DNA from: Chromatiaceae bacterium
GTDB taxonomy: Bacteria > Pseudomonadota > Gammaproteobacteria > Chromatiales > Chromatiaceae
DNA: 64,000 nucleotides
Assembly (NCBI GenBank): GCA_016714645.1
Contig: JADKCI010000006.1
Span: forward strand, 139,721 to 203,720
Direction of reading: 5' to 3'
The notes beneath the pieces were generated by a model that ran no database searches, had not been told where the DNA came from, and saw only the letters and a program-made list of their open reading frames with translations. Within the stretch, counting starts at the first letter, position 1. Each line of letters begins with the position of its first letter. Shown in pieces: positions 28,443 through 38,200 of this stretch. The translations under genes and the position numbers were made by a program.

Positions 28443-29111
28443 TTATTGCTGGCTGGCGTAAAAGGCGTAAAGGGCGTCGAGTCCCTTGTCACCTTCCTTC
28501 TTGACCATGCCGTCGAACTTCTCCTTCATCTTCTTGGGCATTTCACGCTTACTGGTCTGGTAGTCTTGCAAGGTGTACTTCAGGTAGGGGGTCCACTGAC
28601 CGGCGATGACCTGGTATTCCTCGTCCGCGACCACCTTGCCACCTTCCGCGTGGCATTTTTCGCACCACTTGTCGTGAATCTTCTTGCCGGCGGCGGCCAG
28701 CTTGTCGTCGAATTTCTGCTTGGCGGGCACGTAGGGCTTGGCGGCGAAGTACTCGGCCATGAGCTTGATTTCGTCCTCGGAGTAGCCCTTGGCGATGCGG
28801 CCCATGACGGTGGAGTAGGCCGTGCCTTCCTGGAAGCTCTTCATGATGGAGGCAAAGTACTCGGGATGCAGACCGCCGATATTCGGCGAGGCGGGTCCGG
28901 CGCTGGCGCCGTCGGTGCCGTGACAGCCGTTGCAGGTCTCGCTCAGCATTGGGGCGCTGGCGCCGGAGATGAGTTCGACGGGTGCGGCGGCTGGGGCAGG
29001 TGCCGCGGCCGGAGCGGGTTTGGCTTCTTCTTTTGCAGCAAAAGCGGTGGTCGCGAGGCCCAGGGTAACGGCGCTCGCGAGCAAGGCCAGCTTCATTAAT
29101 TTTTTGGCCAT
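28443..29111 (-). CDS. fccA: flavocytochrome c diheme cytochrome subunit FccA
   Basis: 222 residues with a signal peptide ending AFA and two heme c motifs, CNGCH and CEKCH, in the two-domain FccA layout. Between signal and first heme lies a Pro/Ala-rich linker (KPAPAAAPAPAAAP) that is longer than I would expect. It accepts electrons from FccB and hands them to soluble cytochromes. A very strong TAAGGAGG ribosome site precedes the ATG. It is cotranscribed with fccB. Confidence 0.95.
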   Translation of the reverse strand: MAKKLMKLALLASAVTLGLATTAFAAKEEAKPAPAAAPAPAAAPVELISGASAPMLSETCNGCHGTDGASAGPASPNIGGLHPEYFASIMKSFQEGTAYSTVMGRIAKGYSEDEIKLMAEYFAAKPYVPAKQKFDDKLAAAGKKIHDKWCEKCHAEGGKVVADEEYQVIAGQWTPYLKYTLQDYQTSKREMPKKMKEKFDGMVKKEGDKGLDALYAFYASQQ

Positions 29112-29144
29112 GATTCCTCCTTATGGGTGACAGATTTCTCGGGT

Positions 29145-29167
29145 AAAACGGAGAACCGGGTCTCCGT
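29145..29167 (-). terminator. hairpin with T-run between the ankyrin gene and fccA
   Basis: On the minus strand: ACGGAGA, 6-base loop, TCTCCGT, with the last T beginning a TTTT run. It is about 90 bases after the ankyrin gene and 34 bases before the fccA start. It would work as a terminator or an attenuator that sets the fccAB level apart from the upstream genes. Confidence 0.6.
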
Positions 29168-29255
29168 CATGCGTGAAGCGCCCGTAGGACGCCTCCCTTC
29201 GCATAGGTTGTCGGTGCCAGCATCCTTAATCAGGGTAGTCCGGCCCCTCACATAT

Positions 29256-30200
29256 TCATGGTTTGGACAGCAGGGCGATGGCATCCTGATTGCCCTTCTG
29301 GCGGGCGATGTCCATCGCAGAACGACCCTTGGCATCCTTGAGGGATGGGTCCGCGCGGTAACTCAGCAGCGGGCCGATGAAATCGCCGTGACCGGTGTTG
29401 ACGGCCTCAATCAGGGCGCTGACGCCATCGGTATCCTGCTGGTTGGGATCCGCGCCAGCGGCCAGCAGCAGTTCGGCCACATCGGTGCGATGACTGCCGA
29501 TGGCCCAGATGAGGGCCGTGCCCCCGAGCTTGTCATGGGCGTTGGGATTGGCCCCCTTGGCGAGCAGGGTAGCCACGACATCGGTTTGGCCCTCGCCAGC
29601 GGCAAGAAGGAGTGCCGTCGCGCCTTCCTTGTCCTTGGCCTCCAGTTCGGCGCCAGCATCGACCAGCAGCTTCACCACTTGAGAGTGGCCCCGGGCGGCG
29701 GCGTCCATCATGGCGGTACGGTGATCCTTGTCCGAGGCCTTGGGATCGGCGCCCTTATAAAGCAGTTGCTCCACCATATCGGCGATGCCGTACCGGGCGG
29801 CGATCATGAGGGCGTCCCAGCCACCGCGGGTGCGGTCGTGTAGGTTGGCGCCCCGCTCGATGAGGAGGGCGGTGATGCCGATGTGGCCGTTCTCGGCGGC
29901 GAAGGTCAGGGCGGTGCAGTTGGCGTTGGCGCGGGCGTTGACATTGGCGCCCCGGGCCAGGAGCAGGGCGACGGTCTCCAGGTTGTCGCCCTCGACGGCC
30001 ATCATCAGGGCCGTCTTGCCCAACTCATTGGCGGCATCGACCGGTACGCCTTGATCGAGGTGGCGCATGACCTCTTCAGTCTTGCCGACGGCGGCGGCAT
30101 TGCGCATCTCCTTGCCAAGGGAGTTATCGGCGGCCTGTGCCGGGAGCGCGGCGACGAGTGCCAGGAGAAGGGGCAGGGCGGTTAGGTATCGGGTGGTCAT
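29256..30200 (-). CDS. periplasmic ankyrin-repeat protein
   Basis: 314 residues with a signal peptide (MTTRYLTALPLLLALVAALPAQA). The rest is about eight ankyrin repeats with typical phrases (GKTALMMAVEGDNLETVALLLARGANVNARA; LGGTALIWAIGSHRTDVAELLLAAGADPN). It should be a periplasmic protein-binding scaffold. An alternative ATG at 30251 overlaps the stop of the cytochrome gene (ATGA) and would add 17 residues ahead of the signal. I prefer 30200 because the signal peptide then starts correctly. It lies between the NapC-like cytochrome and fccA, which suggests a role in that electron chain. Confidence 0.88.
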   Translation of the reverse strand: MTTRYLTALPLLLALVAALPAQAADNSLGKEMRNAAAVGKTEEVMRHLDQGVPVDAANELGKTALMMAVEGDNLETVALLLARGANVNARANANCTALTFAAENGHIGITALLIERGANLHDRTRGGWDALMIAARYGIADMVEQLLYKGADPKASDKDHRTAMMDAAARGHSQVVKLLVDAGAELEAKDKEGATALLLAAGEGQTDVVATLLAKGANPNAHDKLGGTALIWAIGSHRTDVAELLLAAGADPNQQDTDGVSALIEAVNTGHGDFIGPLLSYRADPSLKDAKGRSAMDIARQKGNQDAIALLSKP

Positions 30201-30247
30201 GTCGGCGGCGCCTCGAGGCGATCGGTTCCGGTGGATGGATCCGGCGA

Positions 30248-30862
30248 TCATTCGGATTTAGCTTTGCTTTCGGCTTCCATATCGGCCTGGGTTTGCGCCG
30301 TGCCCGCGTCTGGATCGACCTCGTCGGGCTCTTCGGGCAGGGTATGGGCTATGCCCTTATGGCAGTCAATACAAGTATCGCCCTTGTCGGGGGCATTGCT
30401 GTGGCGGTTGCGGGCGGAGCGGTCCTGGGCCGCCAGGTCCATATGGGAATATTCGTGACAGGAACGGCACTCGCGGGAATCGGTGGCCTTCATCTTCTCC
30501 CAGACGCGGCTGGCCATGTTCCAGCGGTGAGCCTCGTACTTCTCCGGGGTGTCGATGGTGCCCATGAACTCATGATAGACGTCCTTGGCGGCCATGACCT
30601 TGGCGATCATCTTGGGGATAAAGGGCTGGGGGACATGGCAGTCGGCGCATCCCGCATGAACGCCCGAGGCGTTCTGCCAGTGGACCGATTGTTGCAGTTC
30701 CTCCCGAACCGTCTGCATGGTGTGGCAGGAGGTGCAGAATTCCGTGGTATTGGTGTGGGCCAGTCCGGCGTTGAAGAGTCCGGCGAAAACGATTCCCGCC
30801 ACGAAAATGACAGCAAAACCAAGGATTAATTTCTTGCGGGAGGCGCCTTCGGGCTTGGCCAT
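30248..30862 (-). CDS. NapC/NirT-family membrane-anchored tetraheme cytochrome c
   Basis: 204 residues. One N-terminal membrane anchor (KKLILGFAVIFVAGIVFAGLF) is followed by four heme c motifs: CTSCH, CADCH, CRSCH and CIDCH, as in NapC/NirT quinol dehydrogenases. The acidic C-terminal tail (EEPDEVDPDAGTAQTQADMEAESKAKSE) is unusual. Family members move electrons between membrane quinones and periplasmic redox proteins. The ribosome site GAGG is 6 bases before the ATG at 30862. It heads the cytochrome-ankyrin-fccA-fccB run. Confidence 0.9.
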   Translation of the reverse strand: MAKPEGASRKKLILGFAVIFVAGIVFAGLFNAGLAHTNTTEFCTSCHTMQTVREELQQSVHWQNASGVHAGCADCHVPQPFIPKMIAKVMAAKDVYHEFMGTIDTPEKYEAHRWNMASRVWEKMKATDSRECRSCHEYSHMDLAAQDRSARNRHSNAPDKGDTCIDCHKGIAHTLPEEPDEVDPDAGTAQTQADMEAESKAKSE

Positions 30863-31044
30863 GGAAATCCTCATTGGGGGTGGCAATGGCATTCAGGTGG
30901 CTCGGGTATGCCGAGTCACGAGCCCGGCGGGACGGCTGCCAGGCTTCATTCTTGTTATCTGTTTCGATGTTAAGGCATGGCGGAGGCTTTGCCAAGAATT
31001 CGGGGTGGCAGCCTTGAAAAAAACCGTGGCAGTCATAGGCCCCC

Positions 31045-32118
31045 TTAATGCCCAGGCGTGCGGGTTTGCCGTCCCCCGATGCCCCGCTCCCGGGCAAAAT
31101 CCAGCATCCGCTGGATGGGTAGTCGTGCTTGGGCGCAGATGTCGGGGGCAATCGCGACCTCCTGGTCGCCGGTTATCAGGACCTGCTCCAGGTTCTGTAA
31201 GGCATTCATGGCCATCCAGGGACAGCGGGCACAACTCTCGCAGGTGGCGCCCACGCCGGCGGTGGGTGCGGCGATGAGCTTCTTGTCCGGGGCGAGCTGG
31301 TGCATCTTCCAGAAGATGCCCTCATCCGTGGCAACGATAAACTCCTGGTTAGGCATCTCCAGCACCGCCTTGATCAACTGGGTGGTGGAGCCCACCACAT
31401 CCGCCTGATCCACGACCTCGTCCGGTGCCTCGGGGTGGACGAGAACGGCGGCGCCGGGGTGCAGGCGCCGTACCCGGTCGAGGGCGAAGCCCTTGAATTC
31501 CTCGTGGACCACGCAGGCCCCGGGCCATAGCAGCATTTCGGCGCCCGTGATCCGTTCGATGTAATGCCCAAGGTGCTTGTCCGGGGCCCAGAGGACCTTT
31601 TGTCCCTGGGCCTGGAGGTGCTCGACCACCGGCAGGGCGATGCTGGAGGTCACTACCCAGTCGGATCTGGCCTTGACCGCCGCCGAGGTGTTGGCATAGA
31701 CCACCACGGCGTGATCCGGGTGCTGGTCGCAAAAGGACGCGAAAAGGTCCGCTGGACAGCCCTCGTCCAGCGAGCAGGTGGCCGCCAGGTTGGGCATGAG
31801 GACGCGCTTTTCAGGATTGAGAATCTTAGCGGTCTCGCCCATAAAGCGTACGCCGCACACCACCAGGGTGCTGGCTTGACTCTCGCTGCCGAAGCGCGCC
31901 ATCTCCAGTGAGTCGGCGACGTAGCCACCCGTCTCCTCCGCCAGTTCCTGCAGGTCTCCATCCGTGTAGTAGTGGGCGACCAGGACGGCATTGAGTCTCG
32001 CCAGGAGGCTCTTGATGCGCGCCTTGAGGTCTGCCTTCTCCTCGGGAGGCAGGACCGGCCAGACCGGGTGGGGAGGTACCCGGACGACCGGTATGCCGAT
32101 GGCTTGTGGGTACGACAT
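31045..32118 (-). CDS. nadA: quinolinate synthase NadA
   Basis: 357 residues starting MSYPQAIGIPVVRVPPHPVWP. It has the typical NadA pattern: AVLVAHYYTDGDLQELAEETGGYVADSLEMARFG, ATCSLDEGCPAD, and the C-terminal ATCESCARCPWMAMN. Conserved Cys in the middle and at the C-terminus bind a 4Fe-4S cluster. It makes quinolinate from iminoaspartate and dihydroxyacetone phosphate in de novo NAD synthesis. The last residues (RQTRTPGH) are variable. Confidence 0.95.
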   Translation of the reverse strand: MSYPQAIGIPVVRVPPHPVWPVLPPEEKADLKARIKSLLARLNAVLVAHYYTDGDLQELAEETGGYVADSLEMARFGSESQASTLVVCGVRFMGETAKILNPEKRVLMPNLAATCSLDEGCPADLFASFCDQHPDHAVVVYANTSAAVKARSDWVVTSSIALPVVEHLQAQGQKVLWAPDKHLGHYIERITGAEMLLWPGACVVHEEFKGFALDRVRRLHPGAAVLVHPEAPDEVVDQADVVGSTTQLIKAVLEMPNQEFIVATDEGIFWKMHQLAPDKKLIAAPTAGVGATCESCARCPWMAMNALQNLEQVLITGDQEVAIAPDICAQARLPIQRMLDFARERGIGGRQTRTPGH

Positions 32119-32149
32119 GCGTAGGTCTCCGTGTCGAGGGCGTGGTGGG

Positions 32150-33631
32150 TTAATCCCCTTCCTGGACCGGGGCAGGCTGGGCATACGGTACCAGGCCCTC
32201 GCCCGAGGGATTGGTGAAGCGGTCGTTCAAGGTCTGGACGTAGGAGTTGGCGTCCTCGCGAATCTTGGCCAGGCGCCGCCGGGCCGTGCCGGTCCAGCCC
32301 GCCGGGTTGGGGGCAAGGATGGTGCGCCAGGCCTTGGTGTTGCGCTGGAAGGCGGCTATGAGGTCGCCGCGGACCCCCAGGGTCGCCGCCTCCTGGCGCA
32401 GGGAGTTCATCAGACTCATAGCGGCCAGATTGCGGATACTAAAGTGGATGAGGGCAGCGATGCCGAGCAACACGGCCAGGAATACCAGGTCCAGGGAGAG
32501 ATTCACCAGGGTCGAAACCCAGCCTGGCTGGGCGGCGGGCTCGCCCCAGTAGCCGATTTGCAGGGTGCCGGCCAGGGAGAGGATGGTCAGGGCGCCGAGG
32601 GCGATACCGTCCCCCCAGAGGGTGCGCAGGCGCCAGCGGCTAAGGGCACGGATCAGGAAGGGGGCGGCCTTGTCGCTGATGTCTTTCGCGGTCTTGTCGA
32701 GGGCGCCGACGATGCGGTAGGCGCGCTCGATCTCGACCTCCTGCATGCGGCCGTGGATTTCCCCCAAGTCCAGGTCGCGCTTGGCCTCGAAGCGCTTGCG
32801 TTTGCCCTCGTCCTCGATGGGCGTCGCGGCATCGGGATTATATATAGTGTAGAAACGACCGGCGGTCAGGCCCTCCTCGCCGAGGGCGCGCTGCCAGGCG
32901 GCGACGACGTCCTCTGGGTTGTCCTCCCGTGCCGCGGTATCAATTTGATTGAGAATATAGAGAAACTTGCTCGAGTCCGATCGGCCGATGGTATCGGCGA
33001 CCAGGTGCTTCAGGGTGTCGCGCATGGCCCCCGGTTCCGGGTGACGGGCATCGAAAAACACCAGTACCAGGTCGGAAAGATCAATGATGTGATCCGTGAT
33101 CCGCAGGGTCGCGGTGCGCTGGGCATCGGCGTCGAAGCCGGGGGAGTCAATGAGGATTTTGCCGCGCAGGGCCTCGCTCGGGCAGGTCTTGAGCTGGAGA
33201 TAGGTATCGATGCGCTTACCCTCGCCGGCCGCCGCCACATCAATGTCCTTGGAGATCTGATAGAGCGGGAAGCGGGGGTCCGAATCCAGGGCTATGCCAG
33301 GTAGGGCATGGGCCGTGGCCTCCCGGCTGTAGCAGATGACGGTAAAGCGGTCATCGACGGCCTGGTTGCCGCTACGCTGGATCTTATAGCCGAGAAAGTG
33401 GTTGATGAAAGTGGACTTGCCGGCCGAGAAGGTGCCCAGCACGGAGATAAGGGGCCACCAGGGAATCTGGGTAGCGTAGGACTGGTCGGGGGCCAGCAGT
33501 CCCATGGCGTGGGCTACCTTGTCGAGGGCGCGGAAACTCTGAACCGTGCTCAGGAGGACGGGGTTCTCCTGGGCGAGATGGGATTCGAGGTTTTTGAGTT
33601 GCTGTTCGACGGCGTCCGTGGTGGGAGGCAT
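32150..33631 (-). CDS. dynamin-like GTPase with C-terminal membrane segments
   Basis: 493 residues. G1 motif GTFSAGKSTFINHFLG, G3 DSPGFDADAQ, G4 LNQIDTA, all as in bacterial dynamin-like and EHD-type GTPases. Two hydrophobic segments near residues 340-390 (IALGALTILSLAGTLQIGYW; LVFLAVLLGIAALIHF) predict membrane insertion, with a helical tail behind. It may remodel or sense the membrane; the exact role is unknown. GAGGA is 8 bases before the ATG at 33631. It is upstream of nadA by 31 bases and divergent from the RND operon. Confidence 0.82.
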   Translation of the reverse strand: MPPTTDAVEQQLKNLESHLAQENPVLLSTVQSFRALDKVAHAMGLLAPDQSYATQIPWWPLISVLGTFSAGKSTFINHFLGYKIQRSGNQAVDDRFTVICYSREATAHALPGIALDSDPRFPLYQISKDIDVAAAGEGKRIDTYLQLKTCPSEALRGKILIDSPGFDADAQRTATLRITDHIIDLSDLVLVFFDARHPEPGAMRDTLKHLVADTIGRSDSSKFLYILNQIDTAAREDNPEDVVAAWQRALGEEGLTAGRFYTIYNPDAATPIEDEGKRKRFEAKRDLDLGEIHGRMQEVEIERAYRIVGALDKTAKDISDKAAPFLIRALSRWRLRTLWGDGIALGALTILSLAGTLQIGYWGEPAAQPGWVSTLVNLSLDLVFLAVLLGIAALIHFSIRNLAAMSLMNSLRQEAATLGVRGDLIAAFQRNTKAWRTILAPNPAGWTGTARRRLAKIREDANSYVQTLNDRFTNPSGEGLVPYAQPAPVQEGD

Positions 33632-33971
33632 GGGGTAATTTCCTCTTGGGTTGAAAATGTTAAGGATGGTAAACCCAACGGGGGCCGTGAGGCCAATCGA
33701 CAAGCGGCCAAGGACTGCGGGAATCGTACCGGCCTGTTTAGGCGTCTGATTTAACTGTAATAATGATTACAGGGTATTGAAGCCGACCAGAGTTTCCGGC
33801 ATAATAGTCCTTGGCGCTCTCTACTTGTTAAGCATAAAGTAGGCTCCGTTCATGGGCGCGCGGCAAGTCCAGGTGGCGGGGAGGCGGCTAGGTCCGCTCC
33901 ATTAGGTTTGCGGCGTTTACCTCGGCGGCGAACCCTCGCTTGCTGGACCAGCAGTTAAGGTTAAATATAGC
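33632..33971 (+). promoter_or_regulatory. divergent intergenic region with palindrome and promoter for the second RND operon
   Basis: A perfect 7-4-7 palindrome CTGTAATAATGATTACAG is at 33755-33772. Five bases later begins a good sigma-70 promoter facing the RND operon: TTGAAG (33777-33782), 17-base spacer, CATAAT (33800-33805). About 160 bases of leader follow before the adaptor start. Nearer the GTPase gene, TTGGGTT and AACCCAA form a wide inverted repeat (about 33636-33680). The palindrome lies just upstream of the -35, suitable for an activator or repressor. Confidence 0.6.
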
Positions 33972-35156
33972 ATGGCTAAGCTTATGGTTAATCCAATGAT
34001 GCGGGGATTCTTCGTGGCGACCTGGGTGGCGACGTCATCCCTGGTGGCGGCCGCCCCGCCCCTGGCTTACCCTCCGCAGCAGGGTTTCGGTGAGTTCGTG
34101 GTCCGCCAGTCGGAGGGTACCCCCACCCTCTCGATTGGTGGCACCGTGGTCCCTTACAAGGAGGTCACCCTCGCTGCCCAGATGCCGGGTCGGGTCAGCT
34201 ACCTGGCGGGTATCGAAGGTGACAAGTTCAAAAAGAGCGATCTTCTGGTCGCCATCGACGATCAGGAACTCCTGGCTAAGCGCCGCGCCCTCCTGGCGCA
34301 GATGGCCTCCGCCGATGCTCAGTGGCGTAATGCCGGCATCCAGTTTAACCGCGAGATCTACTCACCCAGATCCAAGGCCCCGCCGGGTGGCATGGCCGTC
34401 CCCAACCTCTTTGACCAGATGTTCACCCGTCCAATGGAGGGCTTTTTGGGCGAACGCTCCGAGGGGGCGGAGGTTTCGGCGGATCTCCATGCCTCCGGAA
34501 CCCAGGTCGAGCAGGCGCGCAGTGCCCTCATGTCCTTGCAGGCCGATTTGCAGGCCCTGGATTCCAAGCTGCGCGATGCCCGGAGCATTGCTCCCTTCGA
34601 TGGCGTCATCGTCAAGAAATCCGTGGAGGTCGGCGATACCACCCAGCCGGGCCAGCCTCTGCTGACATTCGCGGACGTGGAATACCTTCAGGTCGATATC
34701 GATGTCCCCTCCCGTCTGCGTGCCGGGCTGAAGGAGGGCATGATGATTACCGCCGAACTCGACGTGAATCATCAGCAGGTGCCGGTACGCGTGGCCCAGA
34801 TCTACCCCATGGCCGACGCCCAGCGGCACACGGTCAAGGTGAAGCTGGATCTGCCCCAGGGTGTGGCCGAGCCGGGTTTGTACGTTCGGGTCCTGGTCCC
34901 AGACTTTGGGGCCCCGGAACGGGGCAATCCGCTGGTTCCGGCCACGGCCATCCGTTACAACGGCAGCCTGCCTGGGGTCTATGTCCTGGATGAGCAGGGC
35001 CGCCCCAATCTGCGCCTGGTCCGTCTGGGCGAGCGGCAGCCGGATGGCATGGTGAACGTCCTCAGTGGCCTGCGTCCCGGCGAGCGCCTTCTTGGCGATC
35101 CCCCTCCGGGCGTGGCCGCCGGCTGGTCGGGGGGGACTTTGGCCCCGCCCCGTTGA
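33972..35156 (+). CDS. RND transporter periplasmic adaptor subunit
   Basis: 394 residues with an N-terminal signal or anchor (MRGFFVATWVATSSLVAAA). Lipoyl-type half-motifs VTLAAQMPGRVSYLAGIEGDKFKKSDLLVAID and ARSIAPFDGVIVKKSVEVGDTTQPGQPLLTF flank a helical hairpin with an unusual Pro/Gly/Met-rich insertion (SPRSKAPPGGMAVPNLFDQMFTRPMEGFLGE). The beta-barrel part has PEGLYVRV-like VAEPGLYVRVLVPD. It pairs with the permease encoded 115 bases downstream. The substrate is not evident. Confidence 0.88.
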   Translation: MAKLMVNPMMRGFFVATWVATSSLVAAAPPLAYPPQQGFGEFVVRQSEGTPTLSIGGTVVPYKEVTLAAQMPGRVSYLAGIEGDKFKKSDLLVAIDDQELLAKRRALLAQMASADAQWRNAGIQFNREIYSPRSKAPPGGMAVPNLFDQMFTRPMEGFLGERSEGAEVSADLHASGTQVEQARSALMSLQADLQALDSKLRDARSIAPFDGVIVKKSVEVGDTTQPGQPLLTFADVEYLQVDIDVPSRLRAGLKEGMMITAELDVNHQQVPVRVAQIYPMADAQRHTVKVKLDLPQGVAEPGLYVRVLVPDFGAPERGNPLVPATAIRYNGSLPGVYVLDEQGRPNLRLVRLGERQPDGMVNVLSGLRPGERLLGDPPPGVAAGWSGGTLAPPR

Positions 35157-35188
35157 CCCCTTAGCCGAATACCCAGCAAAAAAATAAT

Positions 35189-35209
35189 GCGCCGGTTCCA
35201 ATCCGGCGC
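35189..35209 (+). other. hairpin between adaptor and permease genes
   Basis: A perfect 7-bp stem (GCGCCGG / CCGGCGC) with a 7-base loop, followed by TTGCCTTT. It is preceded by a run of seven As. It may attenuate transcription into the permease gene or protect the adaptor mRNA end, giving more adaptor than pump. Confidence 0.5.
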
Positions 35210-35271
35210 TTGCCTTTCCTCCGGGGGGCATCCCGCCCAACCTTCCTTGGGCGCCTCTCGGTCAGCTCTCA

Positions 35272-38200
35272 ATGGTGTGCAAGGCCATGAATCACGACGA
35301 GACCCTGAGTCAATCCGAGGGAACCCCCAGGTTTACGGACGAGAGTCTCGGCATTGCCGGGCGCACGGCGCGATTCTTCCTTCGTTCCCCCCTGTCACCG
35401 CTCTTCTATGTCGCCATGCTCATGATGGGCCTGCTCGGCCTGGTCATGACGCCGCGGCAGGAAGATCCTCAGATCTCGGTGCCCATGATCGATATCATGG
35501 TTCAGTACCCTGGCGCCTCGGCCCAGCAGGTCAGTAACCTCGCCATGCAGCCGCTGGAGCGGATCATGAGCGAGATACCTGGCGTCAAACACGTCTACTC
35601 CGCGGCCCAGCGCAACGGTGGCATGGTCACCGTCCAATTCGATGTCGGTGAGTCGATGGGTCCGTCCCTGGTCAAGGTCAACGACAAGTTGGCCTCCAAT
35701 CAGGACAAGATCCCGCCCGGGGTCATGCAGCCGCTGGTCAAGAGCAAGGGCATCGATGATGTCCCCATCGTGACCCTCACCCTCTGGTCGATGGACTCGG
35801 ACCGCGACGGCCTGCCGGACGTGGACGACGGCCAGTTGCGGTTGCTGGCCCAGGACGTGCTCCAGGCTATCAAGGAGGTCCAGGATACGGCTAACGCCTT
35901 CGTCGTCGGTGGTCGCCGCGAGCAGGTCACGGTGGACGTCCAGCCCGAGCGCCTGGCCGGCTACGGGATCAGCCTGGATCAGGTGGCTCAGACGATCCAG
36001 ACCGCCAATGCCGAAACCTTCGCTGGCGGTCTCGAGACCAGTGGCGCCCATTTCTCCGTCTCCACCGGTGCCTTCCTGAAGGGCATGGACGATATCAGCC
36101 GCCTGGTGGTTGGCACCCATCAGGGTCAGCCCGTCTATGTCCGTGATGTGGCCCGCGTCTCCCAGGGTCCGGAGGACGCGAGGCACCTGGTCGCCTACTA
36201 CACGGGTCCGGCCGCCCCCGAGGGCGTCAAGGCCGATGGCGTGCCGGCGGTGACCATCGCCGTAGCCAAGAAGGAACTGACCAACGGCGTGAGCGTAGCC
36301 AATGCCATACTCGCCCGGGTGGAGGAACTCAAGGGCGAGCGTATCCCTTACAACGTCGAAGTCAGTGTCACCCGCAATTATGGCGCCTCGGCGGACGACA
36401 AGGTCAGCGAGCTCATCTTCAAGCTCTTCATCGCCACGGGCTGGGTCTTCCTCTTGGTGTGGGGGGCCTTCCGCGCCCTGCGCCCGGCCATCGTGGTCAT
36501 GCTGGTTATTCCCGTCGTCCTGCTCATGACCATCTTCGTGGCCTGGATCTGGAATTACACCATCGACCGGGTGAGCCTCTTCGCCCTCATCTTCTCCATT
36601 GGTATCCTGGTGGATGATGCCATCGTGGTGGTGGAAAATATTTACCGCCGCTGGCTGGAGGAGGGCCACACCGGCGACGATATCGCCATCGAGGCCGTGG
36701 CGGAGGTGGGCAACCCCACCATCCTCGCCACCTTCACCGTGATCGCCGCCCTGCTGCCCATGGGCTTCGTCTCCGGCATGATGGGCCCCTATATGGAACC
36801 GATCCCGGCCCTAGGCTCGGCGGCCATGTTTATCTCCCTCTTTGCCGCCTTTGTCTTCACGCCCTACCTGGCCATCTCCAAGTGGCTGCGGCCCTCCATG
36901 GCCTATCTGGAAAAGGCCGAGAAGCGCGAGCACAAGGAGGCGGAGAAGATCGAAAAGCTCTTCCGCCGCATTCTGGTTCCTCTCATCGAGAGCAAGCGCA
37001 AGCGGAAAATTTTCCGCTTGGTACTTTGGGGCACCTTTGCCTTCACCCTGACCTTCTTCTACTTCAAGTGGGTCGCGGTCAAGATGATGCCCTTGGACAA
37101 TAAGCCCGAATACACGGTGGTGGTCGATATGCCGGAGGGCACGGCCCTGCCGGTGACGGCCAACCTGGCCCATCGCCTGGTGGACAAGCTCCGCGCCAGC
37201 CAGCCGGAGATCACGGCGGTCCAGCTTTACGCCGGTACGGCACGGCCTTACGACTTTAATGGCATGGTGCGCCACTACTATTTACGCTCGGACCCCTGGC
37301 AGGCCGAGTTACAGGTGCAACTCCTTCACAAGAAGGAGCGTAAGCGCTCCAGTCATCAACTGGCCATCGAGGCCCGAGAGGTCCTGCTGCCGCTGGTGGC
37401 GGGTACGGGTGCCAAGATCTCGGTGGTTGAGATGCCACCCGGGCCCCCGGTGCTCCAGTCGGTGGTGGCCGAGATCCATGGCCCCTCGGCGGAGGTCCGC
37501 CGCCAGTTCACCCGCGATATGACCGCCATCTTCGACCAGGCGGAGAGCCTGGTTGACGTGGACAATTACTTGCGCGAACCCTATGACTACTGGCGTTTTG
37601 ACGTGGACACGGAAAAGGCGGTGCGCGGCGGTATCTCCGTGGATGCCATCAACCGCAACCTGGCCATGGCCCTGGGCGGCGCACCCATGGGGGACGTTAA
37701 GGAGCAGGCCGGTCACGAACCCATCAATATCGTCGTGCAGGTGCCGATGGCGGAGCGTTCGGAGATCGAACGGCTGGGCGACCTGCCCGTCCAGTCGACC
37801 TCGGGCATGACCCTCCCCTTGCGCGAGTTGGGCCGCTTCGAACGGGTGCCCGAGGAGGACATCATCTATCGCAAGGATCTGCGCGCGGTCGAATATGTGG
37901 TGGCGGATGTAGGTGGAACCCTGGCCGCGCCCGTCTACGGCATGCTCCAGATCCAGGATATTCTGGACCAGAAAGGTTACAAGGCACCAGATGGCGTGGC
38001 CCCTCTGAGTTACTGGACCCAGGCCCCGGCCAACGATCGCCACTCGTCCTGGGAGTGGGCTGGCGAGTGGACCGTCACCTACGAGACCTTCCGCGACATG
38101 GGCGCGGCCTTTGCCGTGGCCCTGGTGCTCATCTATATCCTGGTGGTGTGGGAGTTTGGTAACTTCCGCATTCCCCTCGTCATTATGGCGCCCATTCCGC

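Noticed and set aside
33755..33772. CTGTAATAATGATTACAG as a LexA box
   Set aside because: The CTG and CAG halves are 12 bases apart, not the 10 of the gammaproteobacterial box, so it is more likely a site for another regulator.
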